From Hoeflea sp. (GTDB taxonomy: Bacteria > Pseudomonadota > Alphaproteobacteria > Rhizobiales > Rhizobiaceae), in the NCBI RefSeq assembly GCF_014359905.1, contig NZ_JACIYP010000036.1:1-47845 (forward strand): 47,845 nt of DNA. Reading direction: 5' to 3'. The notes under the pieces are model-generated. The model was given only the letters and a program-made list of their open reading frames with translations. It did not search any database and was not told where the DNA came from. A program made the translations under genes and the position numbers. Shown here piece after piece: positions 24,237 to 34,193 of the stretch (the first letter of the stretch is position 1; every line of letters starts with the position of its first letter).

Positions 24237-25427
24237 ATGAACGAACACAACGTCCGCAACTTCAACATCAATTTCGGCCCCCAGCACCCGGCGGCGCACG
24301 GCGTGCTGCGGCTGGTGCTGGAACTCGACGGGGAAATCGTCGAGCGCGTCGATCCGCATATCGGGCTGCTGCACCGCGGCACCGAGAAACTGATCGAGGC
24401 CAAGACCTACCTGCAGGCCATTCCCTATTTCGACCGGCTCGACTACGTCGCGCCGATGAACCAGGAGCATGCCTTTGCGCTGGCCGTTGAAAAGCTCGCT
24501 GGGGTGAGCGTTCCAAAGCGCGGTCAGCTGATCCGGGTGCTGTATTCGGAAATCGGCCGCATTCTGTCGCACCTGCTCAACGTCACCACCCAGGCGCTCG
24601 ATGTCGGCGCGCTGACCCCGCCGCTGTGGGGTTTCGAAGAGCGCGAGAAGCTGATGGTGTTTTACGAGCGCGCGTCGGGATCGCGCATGCACGCGGCCTA
24701 TTTCCGTCCCGGCGGCGTTCACCAGGACCTGCCGCATGCGCTGGTCGAGGATATCGGCAAGTGGTGCGACCCGTTCCTCAAGACCTGCGACGACATCGAA
24801 GGCCTGTTGACCGACAGCCGCATCTTCAAGCAGCGCAATGTCGACATCGCCGTCGTCAAGCTCGATGACGCCTGGGCCTGGGGCTTTTCCGGCGTCATGG
24901 TGCGCGGCTCGGGCGCCGCCTGGGACCTGCGCCGGTCGCAGCCCTATGAATGCTATTCCGAGCTCGAGTTCGACATCCCCATCGGCAAAAACGGCGACTG
25001 CTACGACCGTTACCTGATCCGGATGGAGGAAATGCGCCAGTCGGTCAGGATCATGAAGCAGTGCGTGAACATGCTGCTGGGCAAGGAAAAGACCGGACCG
25101 GTGTCGTCCACCGACGGCAAGATCGTGCCGCCCAAGCGCGGCGAGATGAAGCGGTCGATGGAAGCGCTGATCCACCATTTCAAGCTCTATACCGAGGGCT
25201 ACCGGGTGCCCGAAGGCGCGGTCTATGCCGCCGTCGAGGCGCCGAAGGGCGAATTCGGCGTCTATCTCGTGTCGGACGGGACCAACAAGCCCTACCGCTG
25301 CAAGATCCGCGCGCCCGGCTACGCGCATCTGCAGGCGATGGATTTCATCTGCCGCGGCCATCAGCTGGCCGATGTCTCGGCCGTTCTGGGCTCGCTTGAC
25401 ATCGTGTTCGGTGAGGTTGACCGGTGA
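24237..25427 (+). CDS. nuoD: NADH-quinone oxidoreductase subunit D
   Basis: 396 residues, exactly the usual rhizobial length. The 49-kDa subunit forms most of the quinone pocket with NuoB. The N-terminal [14 protein letters not shown] contains the quinone-site His, and [12 protein letters not shown] follows. The C-terminus DIVFGEVDR is complete. The start at 24237 is preferred over 24222, which would lie inside the end of nuoC. A 101-base gap to nuoE follows, larger than most in the operon. Confidence 0.97.
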   Translation: MNEHNVRNFNINFGPQHPAAHGVLRLVLELDGEIVERVDPHIGLLHRGTEKLIEAKTYLQAIPYFDRLDYVAPMNQEHAFALAVEKLAGVSVPKRGQLIRVLYSEIGRILSHLLNVTTQALDVGALTPPLWGFEEREKLMVFYERASGSRMHAAYFRPGGVHQDLPHALVEDIGKWCDPFLKTCDDIEGLLTDSRIFKQRNVDIAVVKLDDAWAWGFSGVMVRGSGAAWDLRRSQPYECYSELEFDIPIGKNGDCYDRYLIRMEEMRQSVRIMKQCVNMLLGKEKTGPVSSTDGKIVPPKRGEMKRSMEALIHHFKLYTEGYRVPEGAVYAAVEAPKGEFGVYLVSDGTNKPYRCKIRAPGYAHLQAMDFICRGHQLADVSAVLGSLDIVFGEVDR

Positions 25428-25528
25428 CGCTGTTTGCAATGACCGCCATGTGCCGTGGCGTTGACACCATGACTAGGTCGCCCCGCGGCCAGGTCAAATA
25501 GGCCGGAAGAAAGACAAAAGAGCTCATC

Positions 25529-26794
25529 ATGTCCGTTCGTCGACTTGCCGAAGACAGTGTCCAGCCCGCGGAATTCGCCTTCAACCGCGATTTCGCCGCC
25601 CAGGCGAAGGTGTGGATCAAGAAATATCCCAAGGAGCGGGCGCAGTCGGCGGTGATCCCGCTGTTGATGCTGGCGCAGGAGCAGGATGGCTGGGTGACCA
25701 AGCGCGCCATCGAGACGGTGGCCGACATGCTCGGCATGCCCTATATCCGCGCACTGGAAGTGGCGACGTTCTACACCCAGTTTCAGTTGAAGCCCGTCGG
25801 CACCCGCGCCCATGTCCAGGTCTGCGGCACCACGCCGTGCATGCTGCGCGGCTCGGAAGCGCTGATGGATGTGTGCCGCGCCAAGATCCACCCGGAACCC
25901 TTCCATCTCAACGAGAGCGGAACCCTGTCCTGGGAAGAGGTCGAGTGCCAGGGCGCCTGCGTCAACGCGCCGATGGTAATGATCTTCAAGGATTCCTACG
26001 AGGATCTCTCGCCCGAGCGGCTGGCCTACATCATCGAGCGGTTCGAAGCCGGCCGTCCCGGCGACATCACGCCCGGAACCCAGATCGACCGGATCAATTC
26101 GGCGCCGGCAGGCGGGCTGACCAGCCTTACTTCCGAGATGAAGTCGGCGAGCCATGGAGCGGCCAGGAAGTCCGGAGAATCCCGGTCACCGTCGGCCACC
26201 AAGGCCGGACGTCCGGACAGACCCACGACAGAGACCGAAACCGATTCTCCGGCCAAGGCGAAAGCCAATGTCGAGGCCCGGTCAGAAAACGCGGACGACG
26301 CTGTGGTGGCGCCGGGGATCACCGGCGCACGCAAGACGTCGGCAACCGCCGGGTCCAATGCGACGTCCCGCGTGGCATCGACCGCGAAATCGGTCACGCC
26401 CGGCCCGGTCACCACAAAGCCGGTGACCGAAGGCAACCCGACCATGGCCGTTGCCGCGTCGGCCAAGGGACGCACCGGATCGGCCGCGCCTGACGCTGCG
26501 GCGCCGCAGATCGACGACGAGAACCGTCCGGCAGGTATCGACAGGCCGGACAGTCCCGACGATCTCAAGCTGATTTCCGGCGTCGGACCGAAGATCGAAG
26601 GCATCCTTAATTCGCTCGGCATCTACACCTATGCGCAGGTTGCGGCATGGGAAAAGGCCGAGCGCGACTGGGTGGACGGCTATCTCAAATTCAAGGGCCG
26701 CATCGAGCGCGAGGATTGGGTCCGGCAGGCCGAGGCGCTGGCCAAGGGCGGCGAGGCCGAGTACATCAGGGTCTTCGGCAAGTCGCCGCGGTGA
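25529..26794 (+). CDS. nuoE: NADH-quinone oxidoreductase subunit E with C-terminal helix-hairpin-helix extension
   Basis: 421 residues, about twice the usual NuoE. Residues 1-190 are the thioredoxin-like [2Fe-2S] domain (cluster N1a) with ligands Cys99, Cys104, Cys140 and Cys144. Residues about 200-335 form a low-complexity linker rich in Ala, Ser, Thr, Lys and Pro. Residues about 344-421 are a helix-hairpin-helix module beginning DDLKLISGVGPKIEGILNSL, of the H3TH kind in COG3743. The same module ends the membrane protein at 28429, with more than half of its residues identical by eye. Extended NuoE forms are known in rhizobia, but the role of the module in complex I is not known to me. It may tether NuoE or bind another protein rather than DNA. 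Confidence 0.95.
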   Translation: MSVRRLAEDSVQPAEFAFNRDFAAQAKVWIKKYPKERAQSAVIPLLMLAQEQDGWVTKRAIETVADMLGMPYIRALEVATFYTQFQLKPVGTRAHVQVCGTTPCMLRGSEALMDVCRAKIHPEPFHLNESGTLSWEEVECQGACVNAPMVMIFKDSYEDLSPERLAYIIERFEAGRPGDITPGTQIDRINSAPAGGLTSLTSEMKSASHGAARKSGESRSPSATKAGRPDRPTTETETDSPAKAKANVEARSENADDAVVAPGITGARKTSATAGSNATSRVASTAKSVTPGPVTTKPVTEGNPTMAVAASAKGRTGSAAPDAAAPQIDDENRPAGIDRPDSPDDLKLISGVGPKIEGILNSLGIYTYAQVAAWEKAERDWVDGYLKFKGRIEREDWVRQAEALAKGGEAEYIRVFGKSPR

Positions 26795-26803
26795 GGAACG
26801 CAA

Positions 26804-27037
26804 ATGGCCGATGTCACCAATGAGCTGATCCACGAGGTTTTGAAGGGGATCAAGGATCGCCTTTCGAAAATCGAGGACAGCCAGGGTGACATTCGAGAAG
26901 AGTTGATTGGGGTTCGCTTACACATGCATGCCAAGCAGGGTGAAATTAACAGTATTCTTTCGCGCACCAGCGCGATCAAGAGCTGGTTGACCAAAATCGA
27001 GCGACGCCTTGACATCATTGGCGAACCCGCGGAGTGA
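26804..27037 (+). CDS. small coiled-coil protein between nuoE and nuoF
   Basis: 77 residues with GAGGAA ahead of the ATG. The sequence is nearly all charged helix with heptad spacing ([20 protein letters not shown], then [16 protein letters not shown]), so it should form a coiled coil. No membrane helix or cysteine. Its codon use and AT content (for example TTAACAGTATTC) look less GC-biased than the flanking nuo genes. It is in-line and 5 bases before nuoF, so it is co-expressed. Similar small proteins occur in many contexts in rhizobia without known function. It may be a recent insertion into the operon or one of the unidentified frames known from alphaproteobacterial nuo/nqo loci. Confidence 0.75.
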   Translation: MADVTNELIHEVLKGIKDRLSKIEDSQGDIREELIGVRLHMHAKQGEINSILSRTSAIKSWLTKIERRLDIIGEPAE

Positions 27038-27042
27038 CGACC

Positions 27043-28350
27043 ATGTTAGCTGACAAAGACCGCATCTTCACCAATATCTACGGCACTTACGACAAGTCGC
27101 TGAAGGGTGCGATGGCGCGCGGCCATTGGGACGGGACCAAGGACATCCTGGAAAAAGGCCGCGACTGGATCATCAACGAGATGAAGGCCTCGGGCCTTCG
27201 CGGCCGCGGCGGGGCAGGGTTCCCGACCGGGCTGAAATGGTCGTTCATGCCCAAGGAAAGCGACGGGCGTCCGCATTATCTCGTCATCAATGCCGACGAG
27301 TCGGAACCCGGCACCTGCAAGGACCGCGACATCATGCGCCACGATCCGCACACGCTGATCGAAGGCTGCGTCATTGCCGGCTTCTCGATGGGCGCGCATG
27401 CGACCTATATCTATGTGCGCGGCGAATACATGCGCGAACGCGAGGCGCTGCAGGCGGCCATCGACGAATGCTATGACGCAGGACTTCTGGGCAGGAACTC
27501 CAAGCTCGGCTACGACATGGATGTCTATGTGCACCATGGCGCCGGCGCCTATATCTGCGGCGAGGAAACGGCGCTGCTCGAAAGCCTCGAAGGCAAGAAG
27601 GGCCAGCCGCGGCTCAAGCCGCCATTCCCGGCCAATATGGGTCTCTACGGCGCGCCGACGACGGTCAACAATGTCGAATCGATTGCCGTTGCACCGACCA
27701 TCCTGCGCCGCGGCGGCGCCTGGTTCGCGGGCATCGGCCGGCCCAACAACACCGGAACCAAGCTGTTCTGCGTCTCGGGCCACGTCAACACGCCATGCAC
27801 GGTGGAAGAGGCGATGTCGATTCCCTTCCGCGAGCTGATCGAAACCCATTGCGGCGGCATTCGCGGCGGCTGGGACAATCTGCTGGCCGTCATTCCGGGC
27901 GGCTCCTCGGTGCCGATGGTGCCGGCCGCCGACATCATCGACACGCCGATGGATTTCGACAGCCTGCGCGATCTCAAATCGGGCCTTGGCACCGCCGCCG
28001 TCATTGTCATGGACAAGTCGACGGACGTGGTCAAAGCCATCTGGCGCCTGTCGGCTTTCTACAAGCACGAGAGCTGCGGCCAGTGCACGCCGTGCCGTGA
28101 AGGCACCGGCTGGATGATGCGGGTGATGGAGCGCATGGTCAAAGGCAATGCGCAGAAGCGCGAGATCGACATGCTGTTCGATGTCACCAAGCAGATCGAA
28201 GGCCACACCATCTGCGCGCTTGGCGATGCGGCGGCCTGGCCGATCCAGGGCCTGATCCGGCATTTCCGTCCCGAGATGGAAGCCCGGATCGATCAGTACA
28301 CACGCAATGCCGTCCAGAGCCGCAATCAGCGGCTGGAAGCGGCGGAATAA
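27043..28350 (+). CDS. nuoF: NADH-quinone oxidoreductase subunit F
   Basis: 435 residues. This 51-kDa subunit binds NADH and FMN and carries the [4Fe-4S] cluster N3. The glycine-rich nucleotide site [13 protein letters not shown] is near 55-70, FMN-binding [14 protein letters not shown] near 175, and the cluster ligands lie in [12 protein letters not shown] plus a later Cys in TICALGDAA. The start at 27043 ([14 protein letters not shown]) matches rhizobial NuoF; a GTG at 27034 overlaps the preceding small gene and is not needed. A weak hairpin GGCCCG/CGGGCC (28353-28370) follows the stop. Confidence 0.97.
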   Translation: MLADKDRIFTNIYGTYDKSLKGAMARGHWDGTKDILEKGRDWIINEMKASGLRGRGGAGFPTGLKWSFMPKESDGRPHYLVINADESEPGTCKDRDIMRHDPHTLIEGCVIAGFSMGAHATYIYVRGEYMREREALQAAIDECYDAGLLGRNSKLGYDMDVYVHHGAGAYICGEETALLESLEGKKGQPRLKPPFPANMGLYGAPTTVNNVESIAVAPTILRRGGAWFAGIGRPNNTGTKLFCVSGHVNTPCTVEEAMSIPFRELIETHCGGIRGGWDNLLAVIPGGSSVPMVPAADIIDTPMDFDSLRDLKSGLGTAAVIVMDKSTDVVKAIWRLSAFYKHESCGQCTPCREGTGWMMRVMERMVKGNAQKREIDMLFDVTKQIEGHTICALGDAAAWPIQGLIRHFRPEMEARIDQYTRNAVQSRNQRLEAAE

Positions 28351-28428
28351 GAGGCCCGCGCAGTCGGGCCCGGCAAGACAGGAAACGTCACAGGGGACGA
28401 GAGCCAACAGACGACTAAGGAGAGACTG

Positions 28429-29292
28429 ATGTCGATGTTTTCTTTTCCCGCAGACATGACTACGAACGAGCTGATGAAATCAATGACCGCCATGACCGAC
28501 TGGACCAGGACGGCAGACTTGCAAGTCTCGCCGCTGATGGTCTATCCGTTGGGCGCGGCGGCGGCGGCAACCGCTGTCGGTTTCGGCATTGCCGGTCAGA
28601 TGACAGGGCTGATGATGGGCGCAATGCAGGGCGCCCTGCAAAGCCAGAGTGCGCTTCTGGGCGCGCATCCGGATCTGAGCTGGGTGGTTCCGACGCTGGC
28701 GGAAGATATTCCGCCGGAAGAGGACGAGGATCAGACAGGCCTTGCCGCAATGCAGCCGGTGGCGGAATCGAAGTCCGCCGATATCGTCGCGTTGACGCCC
28801 CCAGCTGCGGCTGCACCGGCAAAGCCCAAAGCCAAGGCGGCGAAAGCCGCAAAGGCCATGGCGGCGCCTGCCAGCAAGGCCGCAAGCAAGGCGGTCGAGG
28901 CCGCTCCTCTCAAGGAGGGAGCTGTGGCTGTGGTCGAGAAGCTGAAGTCGGACGCCGAAGTCGCAGCCGCGGTCGCCAGCGAGCCGGCGCCGGAATCAAA
29001 GCCTGCAAGGATCGCGCCCGCCGCGGCGCTGGAGCCGGAAGACTTTCGCCGCCCGGCGGAGATCGAAAGGCCCGAGACCCCGGACGATCTCAAGCTGATC
29101 TCAGGCGTGGGACCCAAGCTCGAGCAGGTGCTCAACGGGCTCGGCGTCTGGACCTTCGCGCAGATCGCCGCCTGGCAACCGGAAGAAGTCGCCTGGGTCG
29201 ATGATTACCTGCAGTTCAGCGGCAGGATCGACCGCGACGACTGGATTGCCCAGGCCATTGAACTGGCAAAGGGCGGCGTGACCGCCGGTTAG
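28429..29292 (+). CDS. membrane-anchored protein with C-terminal helix-hairpin-helix module, inside the nuo operon
   Basis: 287 residues; AAGGAGAGA precedes the ATG. Layout: a short N-terminal helix, a glycine/alanine-rich hydrophobic segment at about 39-67 that could span the membrane, an acidic stretch (EDIPPEEDEDQ), a long Ala/Lys/Pro-rich linker (about 115-210), and a helix-hairpin-helix module at about 219-287 starting DDLKLISGVGPKLEQVLNGL. That module and its lead-in (RPAEIERPETP) closely match the C-terminus of NuoE in this same operon, indicating duplication of one domain. No catalytic motif. Located between nuoF and nuoG with a strong stem-loop after it. It could be an accessory or assembly factor of complex I; this rests on position and the shared domain. 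Confidence 0.85.
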   Translation: MSMFSFPADMTTNELMKSMTAMTDWTRTADLQVSPLMVYPLGAAAAATAVGFGIAGQMTGLMMGAMQGALQSQSALLGAHPDLSWVVPTLAEDIPPEEDEDQTGLAAMQPVAESKSADIVALTPPAAAAPAKPKAKAAKAAKAMAAPASKAASKAVEAAPLKEGAVAVVEKLKSDAEVAAAVASEPAPESKPARIAPAAALEPEDFRRPAEIERPETPDDLKLISGVGPKLEQVLNGLGVWTFAQIAAWQPEEVAWVDDYLQFSGRIDRDDWIAQAIELAKGGVTAG

Positions 29293-29301
29293 ACAATCAA
29301 T

Positions 29302-29327
29302 GCCGGGCGGCCTGACCGCCGCCCGGC
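29302..29327 (+). other. strong stem-loop upstream of nuoG
   Basis: Perfect 9-bp GC stem, GCCGGGCGG (29302-29310) and CCGCCCGGC (29319-29327), loop of 8, in the 108-base gap before nuoG. No T-run follows, so processing, stabilisation or partial termination is more likely than full termination. Confidence 0.6.
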
Positions 29328-29400
29328 TTCGACACTTTCATGTCCCGACGCGGGATGGTACGCGGTCATCTCGACCGTTCGCAAAGGTAGGACTGCTTGC

Positions 29401-31482
29401 ATGGCCAAGATCAAGGTTGATGGAAACGAGATCGAAGTGCCGGATCACTACACGCTGTTGCAGGCGTGCGAGGAGGCCGGCGCGGAAGTGCCGCGGTTCT
29501 GTTTCCACGAACGGCTGTCGATTGCCGGCAATTGCCGCATGTGTCTGGTCGAGGTGAAGGGCGGACCGCCCAAGCCTGCGGCTTCCTGCGCCATGGGCGT
29601 GCGCGACATGCGGCCCGGCCCCAATGGCGAGCCGCCGGAAGTGTTCACCAACACGCCGATGGTCAAGAAGGCGCGCGAAGGCGTGATGGAGTTCCTGCTC
29701 ATCAACCATCCGCTCGACTGCCCGATCTGCGACCAGGGCGGCGAATGCGATCTTCAGGACCAGGCCATGGCCTTCGGCATGGACAATTCGCGCTACGCCG
29801 AGAACAAGCGCGCGGTCGAGGACAAATATATCGGCCCGCTGGTCAAGACGATCATGAACCGCTGCATTCACTGCACGCGGTGCGTTCGCTTCACCACGGA
29901 AGTGGCCGGCATTTCCGAACTCGGCCTGATCGGCCGCGGCGAGGATGCCGAGATCACCACCTATCTCGAGCACGCCATGAGCTCCGAGCTGCAGGGCAAT
30001 GTCATCGACCTCTGCCCGGTCGGCGCGCTGACGTCGAAGCCCTACGCCTTCCAGGCGCGCCCCTGGGAACTCACCAAGACCGAATCGATCGACGTGATGG
30101 ACGCCTGCGGCTCGGCCATCCGGGTCGACACGCGCGGACGTGAAGTGATGCGGGTGATGCCGCGCGTCAACGAGGCGATCAACGAGGAATGGATTTCCGA
30201 CAAGACCCGCTTCATCTGGGACGGTCTGCGCACCCAGCGCCTCGACCGGCCCTATGTCCGGCGCAACGGACGGCTGGAAGCGGCATCCTGGGGCGATGCC
30301 TTCGCAGCCATTGCCGCCGCTGTCTCCGCTGCCAAGCCGGAGCGCATCGGCGCGATCGCCGGCGACCTCGCGGCTGTCGAGGAAATGTACGCGCTCAAGG
30401 CGCTGATCAAGTCGCTCGGCTCCGTCAACATCGATTGCCGCCAGGATGGGGCAGCGCTCGATCCTGCGCTGGGACGCGCCAGCTACATCTTCAATCCGAC
30501 CATCGAAGGCATCGAGGACGCCGACGCGATCCTGATCATCGGATCCAATCCGCGCCGAGAGGCCGCGATCTTGAACGCCCGGCTGCGCAAGCGCTGGCGC
30601 ATGGGCGACCTGCCGATCGGCCTGATCGGCGAACAGGCAGACCTGCGCTATGCCCATGAGTATCTTGGCGCCGGTCCCGAGACGCTGATGGCGCTCGTGG
30701 ACGGATCCAACAAGTTTGCAGCCAAGCTGAAGCGCGCCAAGAAGCCGATGATCATCATCGGCCAGGGTGCGCTGTCGCGGGACGATGGCGCGAGCATCCT
30801 CGCCAATGCCGCCAAGCTCGCGGACGCGATTGGCGCCGTCAGCGGCGACTGGAACGGATTTGCCGTGCTGCACACGGCTGCAGCGCGCGTCGGCGGCCTC
30901 GATCTCGGCCTGGTGCCGGGCGAGGGCGGTCTCACCGCGGCCGAGATGCTGACCGGCACGGACGTGCTGTTCCTGCTTGGCGCGGACGAGCTGGATTTCG
31001 CCACCAAGACCGCGGGCTTCACGGTCTATATCGGCACCCATGGCGACAATGGCGCGCATCATGCCGACGTGATCCTGCCGTCGGCCACGTACACGGAAAA
31101 ATCCGGAACCTATGTGAACACCGAGGGCCGGGTGCAACTGGCCTACCGTGCCGCCTTCGCCCCGGGCGACGCGAGGGAAGACTGGGCTGTGCTCAGGGCG
31201 CTGTCGGACGTGCTGGGCAAGAAACTGCCCTATGATTCGCTCGTTGCCTTGCGCGCAGCGCTTTATGCCGAGTATCCGCATTTTGCCGAAATCGACATGA
31301 TTTCCACTGCTGACGGCGGCGCAATTGCCGAGGTTGCGAAGAAAGCGGGCAAAATGGGCAAATCGGCGTTTGCGTCACCGGTCAAAGACTTCTATTTGAC
31401 CAACCCGATCGCACGCGCTTCGGCGGTGATGGCTGAATGCTCGGCTCTGGCGAAGACCGCCAAGGCCGTGGCGGCGGAATAG
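29401..31482 (+). CDS. nuoG: NADH-quinone oxidoreductase subunit G
   Basis: 693 residues, the 75-kDa subunit. The N-terminal ferredoxin domain holds the [2Fe-2S] cluster N1b (Cys in [17 protein letters not shown] and ASCAMG). Cluster N5 has the His-ligand motif [18 protein letters not shown], and N4 the motif [10 protein letters not shown] with [12 protein letters not shown]. The rest is a molybdopterin-oxidoreductase-like domain that has lost its cofactor; [14 protein letters not shown] is typical. AGGTAGGA lies upstream. The C-terminus is rich in Ala and Lys. It relays electrons from N3 towards N2. Confidence 0.97.
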   Translation: MAKIKVDGNEIEVPDHYTLLQACEEAGAEVPRFCFHERLSIAGNCRMCLVEVKGGPPKPAASCAMGVRDMRPGPNGEPPEVFTNTPMVKKAREGVMEFLLINHPLDCPICDQGGECDLQDQAMAFGMDNSRYAENKRAVEDKYIGPLVKTIMNRCIHCTRCVRFTTEVAGISELGLIGRGEDAEITTYLEHAMSSELQGNVIDLCPVGALTSKPYAFQARPWELTKTESIDVMDACGSAIRVDTRGREVMRVMPRVNEAINEEWISDKTRFIWDGLRTQRLDRPYVRRNGRLEAASWGDAFAAIAAAVSAAKPERIGAIAGDLAAVEEMYALKALIKSLGSVNIDCRQDGAALDPALGRASYIFNPTIEGIEDADAILIIGSNPRREAAILNARLRKRWRMGDLPIGLIGEQADLRYAHEYLGAGPETLMALVDGSNKFAAKLKRAKKPMIIIGQGALSRDDGASILANAAKLADAIGAVSGDWNGFAVLHTAAARVGGLDLGLVPGEGGLTAAEMLTGTDVLFLLGADELDFATKTAGFTVYIGTHGDNGAHHADVILPSATYTEKSGTYVNTEGRVQLAYRAAFAPGDAREDWAVLRALSDVLGKKLPYDSLVALRAALYAEYPHFAEIDMISTADGGAIAEVAKKAGKMGKSAFASPVKDFYLTNPIARASAVMAECSALAKTAKAVAAE

Positions 31483-31496
31483 GGGCGGGAAACATC

Positions 31497-32543
31497 ATGG
31501 ACGGTTTCATCTCAACTTATGTCTGGCCCGGGGCCATCATGCTGGGGCAGTCGCTGCTCCTGCTGTCGGCGCTGCTGATCTTTGTTGCCTATATTCTCTA
31601 CGCCGACCGCAAGATCTGGGCTGCCGTGCAGCTGCGCCGCGGCCCGAATGTGGTCGGGCCCTGGGGCCTGTTCCAATCTTTCGCCGACCTGCTCAAATTC
31701 GTGTTCAAGGAGCCGGTGATCCCCTCGGGCGCCAACAAGGGCGTGTTCCTGCTGGCGCCGCTGCTGGCGGTGACGCTTGCGCTTGCGACCTGGGCCGTGA
31801 TTCCGGTGAGTGCCGGGTGGGTGATTGCCGATATCAATGTCGGCATCCTGTTCGTGTTCGCCATCAGTTCGCTGGAAGTCTACAGCATCATCATGGGCGG
31901 CTGGGCTTCGAACTCGAAATATCCGTTCCTGGGCGCGCTGCGCTCGGCGGCCCAGATGGTGTCCTACGAAGTCTCGATCGGCTTCGTCATCGTCGCCGTC
32001 CTGCTCTGCGTCGGCTCGCTCAACCTCACCGACATCGTCATGTCCCAGGCCAATGGCGTGGGCACCCGCGTGGGCCTGCCGAACTCGCTGTTTGACTGGC
32101 ATTGGTTCGCGCTGTTCCCGCTGTTCGTGATCTTCTTCATCTCGGCTCTGGCCGAGACCAACCGCCCGCCCTTCGATCTGCCCGAGGCGGAATCGGAGCT
32201 GGTCGCGGGCTTCATGGTGGAATACGGCTCGACGCCCTACATGATGTTCATGCTCGGCGAGTACGCGGCCATCGTGCTGATGTGCGCGCTGACCACGATC
32301 CTGTTCCTGGGCGGATGGCTGCCGCCGCTCGACGTGTGGTTCCTCAACTGGGTGCCGGGCATCATCTGGTTCGTGCTCAAGGTCTGCCTGGTGTTCTTCA
32401 TGATCTCCATGGTCAAGGCCTTCGTGCCGCGCTACCGCTATGACCAGCTGATGCGGCTGGGCTGGAAGGTCTTCCTGCCGATCTCGCTCGCCATGCTGGT
32501 CATCGTCGCCTTCGTGCTCAAGCTCACGGGAACGGCGCCATGA
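31497..32543 (+). CDS. nuoH: NADH-quinone oxidoreductase subunit H
   Basis: 348 residues with eight membrane helices; it joins the membrane arm to the quinone site. [20 protein letters not shown] near 35-55 and the loop [17 protein letters not shown] near 215-235 are invariant family signatures. The start at 31497 is used ([13 protein letters not shown]); the in-frame reading from 31437 lies inside nuoG. The stop overlaps a 20-codon reading frame (32540-32602) that leads into nuoI. Confidence 0.97.
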   Translation: MDGFISTYVWPGAIMLGQSLLLLSALLIFVAYILYADRKIWAAVQLRRGPNVVGPWGLFQSFADLLKFVFKEPVIPSGANKGVFLLAPLLAVTLALATWAVIPVSAGWVIADINVGILFVFAISSLEVYSIIMGGWASNSKYPFLGALRSAAQMVSYEVSIGFVIVAVLLCVGSLNLTDIVMSQANGVGTRVGLPNSLFDWHWFALFPLFVIFFISALAETNRPPFDLPEAESELVAGFMVEYGSTPYMMFMLGEYAAIVLMCALTTILFLGGWLPPLDVWFLNWVPGIIWFVLKVCLVFFMISMVKAFVPRYRYDQLMRLGWKVFLPISLAMLVIVAFVLKLTGTAP

Positions 32544-32602
32544 TCGCGATCCTCATCCATGCAACCTTCCGGCAGTTGCTGCCGGGCAAGAGCGGAGCCT
32601 GA
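32540..32602 (+). CDS. possible 20-codon leader frame between nuoH and nuoI
   Basis: ATG at 32540 overlaps the nuoH stop (ATGA), and the frame [20 protein letters not shown] ends at 32602, one base before the nuoI ATG at 32604. It contains a perfect 7-bp hairpin CCGGCAG/CTGCCGG with TTG loop (32569-32585). Termination-reinitiation across the frame could carry ribosomes from nuoH to nuoI past that hairpin. No conservation can be tested here; it may be chance. Confidence 0.3.
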   Translation: MIAILIHATFRQLLPGKSGA

Positions 32603-32603
32603 C

Positions 32604-33092
32604 ATGGCCCTGGTTCAAGCCGCAAAATCCGTGTTCCTGAAGGAATTCGTCAGCGCCTTCTTCATGTCGATGCGCTATTTCTTCGCGCCCAAGGCGACGC
32701 TGAACTATCCCTTTGAAAAGGGACCGGTGAGCCCGCGCTTCCGTGGCGAACATGCGCTCAGGCGCTATCCGAACGGCGAGGAACGCTGCATCGCCTGCAA
32801 GCTGTGCGAAGCCATCTGCCCGGCCCAGGCGATCACCATCGAAGCCGGGCCGCGCCGCAATGACGGCACGCGCCGCACGGTCCGGTACGACATCGACATG
32901 GTCAAGTGCATCTATTGCGGCTTCTGCCAGGAAGCCTGCCCGGTCGACGCCATCGTCGAGGGGCCGAATTTCGAATTCGCGACGGAGACGCGCGAGGAAC
33001 TCTACTACGACAAGGACCGGCTGCTCGCCAATGGCGACCGCTGGGAACGGGAACTCGCCCGCAATATCGCGGTCGATTCGCCCTACAGGTAA
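32604..33092 (+). CDS. nuoI: NADH-quinone oxidoreductase subunit I
   Basis: 162 residues. It carries the two [4Fe-4S] clusters N6a and N6b in a ferredoxin-like fold, ligated by [12 protein letters not shown] and [12 protein letters not shown], and passes electrons from NuoG to NuoB. The start at 32604 ([11 protein letters not shown]) has GGAG upstream; the longer in-frame reading begins before that. The N-terminal helix lies along the membrane. A 144-base gap to nuoJ (33093-33236) holds a 6-bp hairpin at 33187-33203 and nothing else recognised. Confidence 0.97.
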   Translation: MALVQAAKSVFLKEFVSAFFMSMRYFFAPKATLNYPFEKGPVSPRFRGEHALRRYPNGEERCIACKLCEAICPAQAITIEAGPRRNDGTRRTVRYDIDMVKCIYCGFCQEACPVDAIVEGPNFEFATETREELYYDKDRLLANGDRWERELARNIAVDSPYR

Positions 33093-33236
33093 GACATCGT
33101 AACGGCGCGCGATCGTTGCGCGGCGTTTTCAAACCAGACGCGGGGGCAGGGGACGGCTTGGGCCAGACCCTAACCTCAATCGGGACAGGAACACGGGGTT
33201 CCTGATGCTCGGGGGAAAGACGAAAAGGCGCCGATC

Positions 33237-33851
33237 ATGGGTCTGCAGGCTCTGTTTTTCTATTTGTTTGCCTTCGTGGCAGTGGCATCCGCTTTCATGG
33301 TGATCGCGGCGCGCAATCCGGTGCATTCCGTGTTGTTCCTGATCCTCACCTTCTTCAACGCGGCGGGGCTGTTCCTGCTCACCGGCGCCGAGTTCCTGGC
33401 GATGATCCTGCTGGTGGTCTATATCGGCGCGGTGGCGGTGCTGTTCCTGTTCGTCGTCATGATGCTGGATGTGGACTTTGCCGAGATGAAGTCCGGCGCG
33501 CTCGACTATGCGCCGATGGGCGCGCTGGTGGGCATTATCCTGGCAGTCGAGTTGATCGTGGTGGTGGGCGGCAATACCTTCTATCCGGCCGCTGCGGGCA
33601 GCGGCGCCAGCCCGATCCCGGCCTTGAGCGAACGCACCAACACCGAAGCGCTCGGCGACGTGCTCTACACCGACTTCATCTTCTACTTCCAGATCGCAGG
33701 CCTTGTGCTCCTGGTGGCCATGATCGGGGCCATCGTGCTGACGCTCAGGCATCGCGAAAATATCAAGCGGCAAGACATCTCCCGTCAGGTCGCCCGGACG
33801 CCGGAGACCGCCGTCGAGGTGGTCAAGGTCAAGCCGGGCCAGGGCATTTGA
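33237..33851 (+). CDS. nuoJ: NADH-quinone oxidoreductase subunit J
   Basis: 204 residues, five membrane helices, part of the proton-translocating E-channel of the membrane arm. ARNPVHSVLFLIL and the third-helix block LLVVYIGAVAVLFLFVVMML, with the pi-bulge glycine, are typical. The soluble C-terminal tail of about 30 residues has no membrane helix. nuoK follows after 26 bases. Confidence 0.96.
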   Translation: MGLQALFFYLFAFVAVASAFMVIAARNPVHSVLFLILTFFNAAGLFLLTGAEFLAMILLVVYIGAVAVLFLFVVMMLDVDFAEMKSGALDYAPMGALVGIILAVELIVVVGGNTFYPAAAGSGASPIPALSERTNTEALGDVLYTDFIFYFQIAGLVLLVAMIGAIVLTLRHRENIKRQDISRQVARTPETAVEVVKVKPGQGI

Positions 33852-33877
33852 ACGCAGGGATGTGAAGGAAAAAGCGA

Positions 33878-34186
33878 ATGGAAATCGGACTCTCCCACTA
33901 CCTGACGGTCAGCGCGATCCTGTTCACGCTCGGCATTTTCGGGATCTTCCTGAACCGCAAGAACGTGATCATCATCCTGATGTCGGTCGAGCTCATCCTG
34001 CTTGCCGTCAATCTCAACATGGTGGCCTTCTCGATGCACCTGAATGACATTGTCGGCCAGGTCTTCGCCCTGCTGATCCTGACGGTTGCCGCAGCCGAAG
34101 CGGCGATCGGGCTCGCCATTCTCGTCGTCTTTTACCGGAACCGCGGCTCCATCGCCGTGGAAGACGTCAACATGATGAAGGGCTGA
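33878..34186 (+). CDS. nuoK: NADH-quinone oxidoreductase subunit K
   Basis: 102 residues, three membrane helices, as usual. The two buried glutamates used for proton transfer are seen in [10 protein letters not shown] (helix 2) and [10 protein letters not shown] (helix 3). AAGGAA lies before the ATG. nuoL starts eight bases after its stop. Confidence 0.97.
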   Translation: MEIGLSHYLTVSAILFTLGIFGIFLNRKNVIIILMSVELILLAVNLNMVAFSMHLNDIVGQVFALLILTVAAAEAAIGLAILVVFYRNRGSIAVEDVNMMKG

Positions 34187-34193
34187 GACAGCC

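Noticed and set aside
25439..25501. 20-codon frame MTAMCRGVDTM... in the nuoD-nuoE gap
   Set aside because: No ribosome site, unusual composition and no overlap with either neighbour; likely chance.
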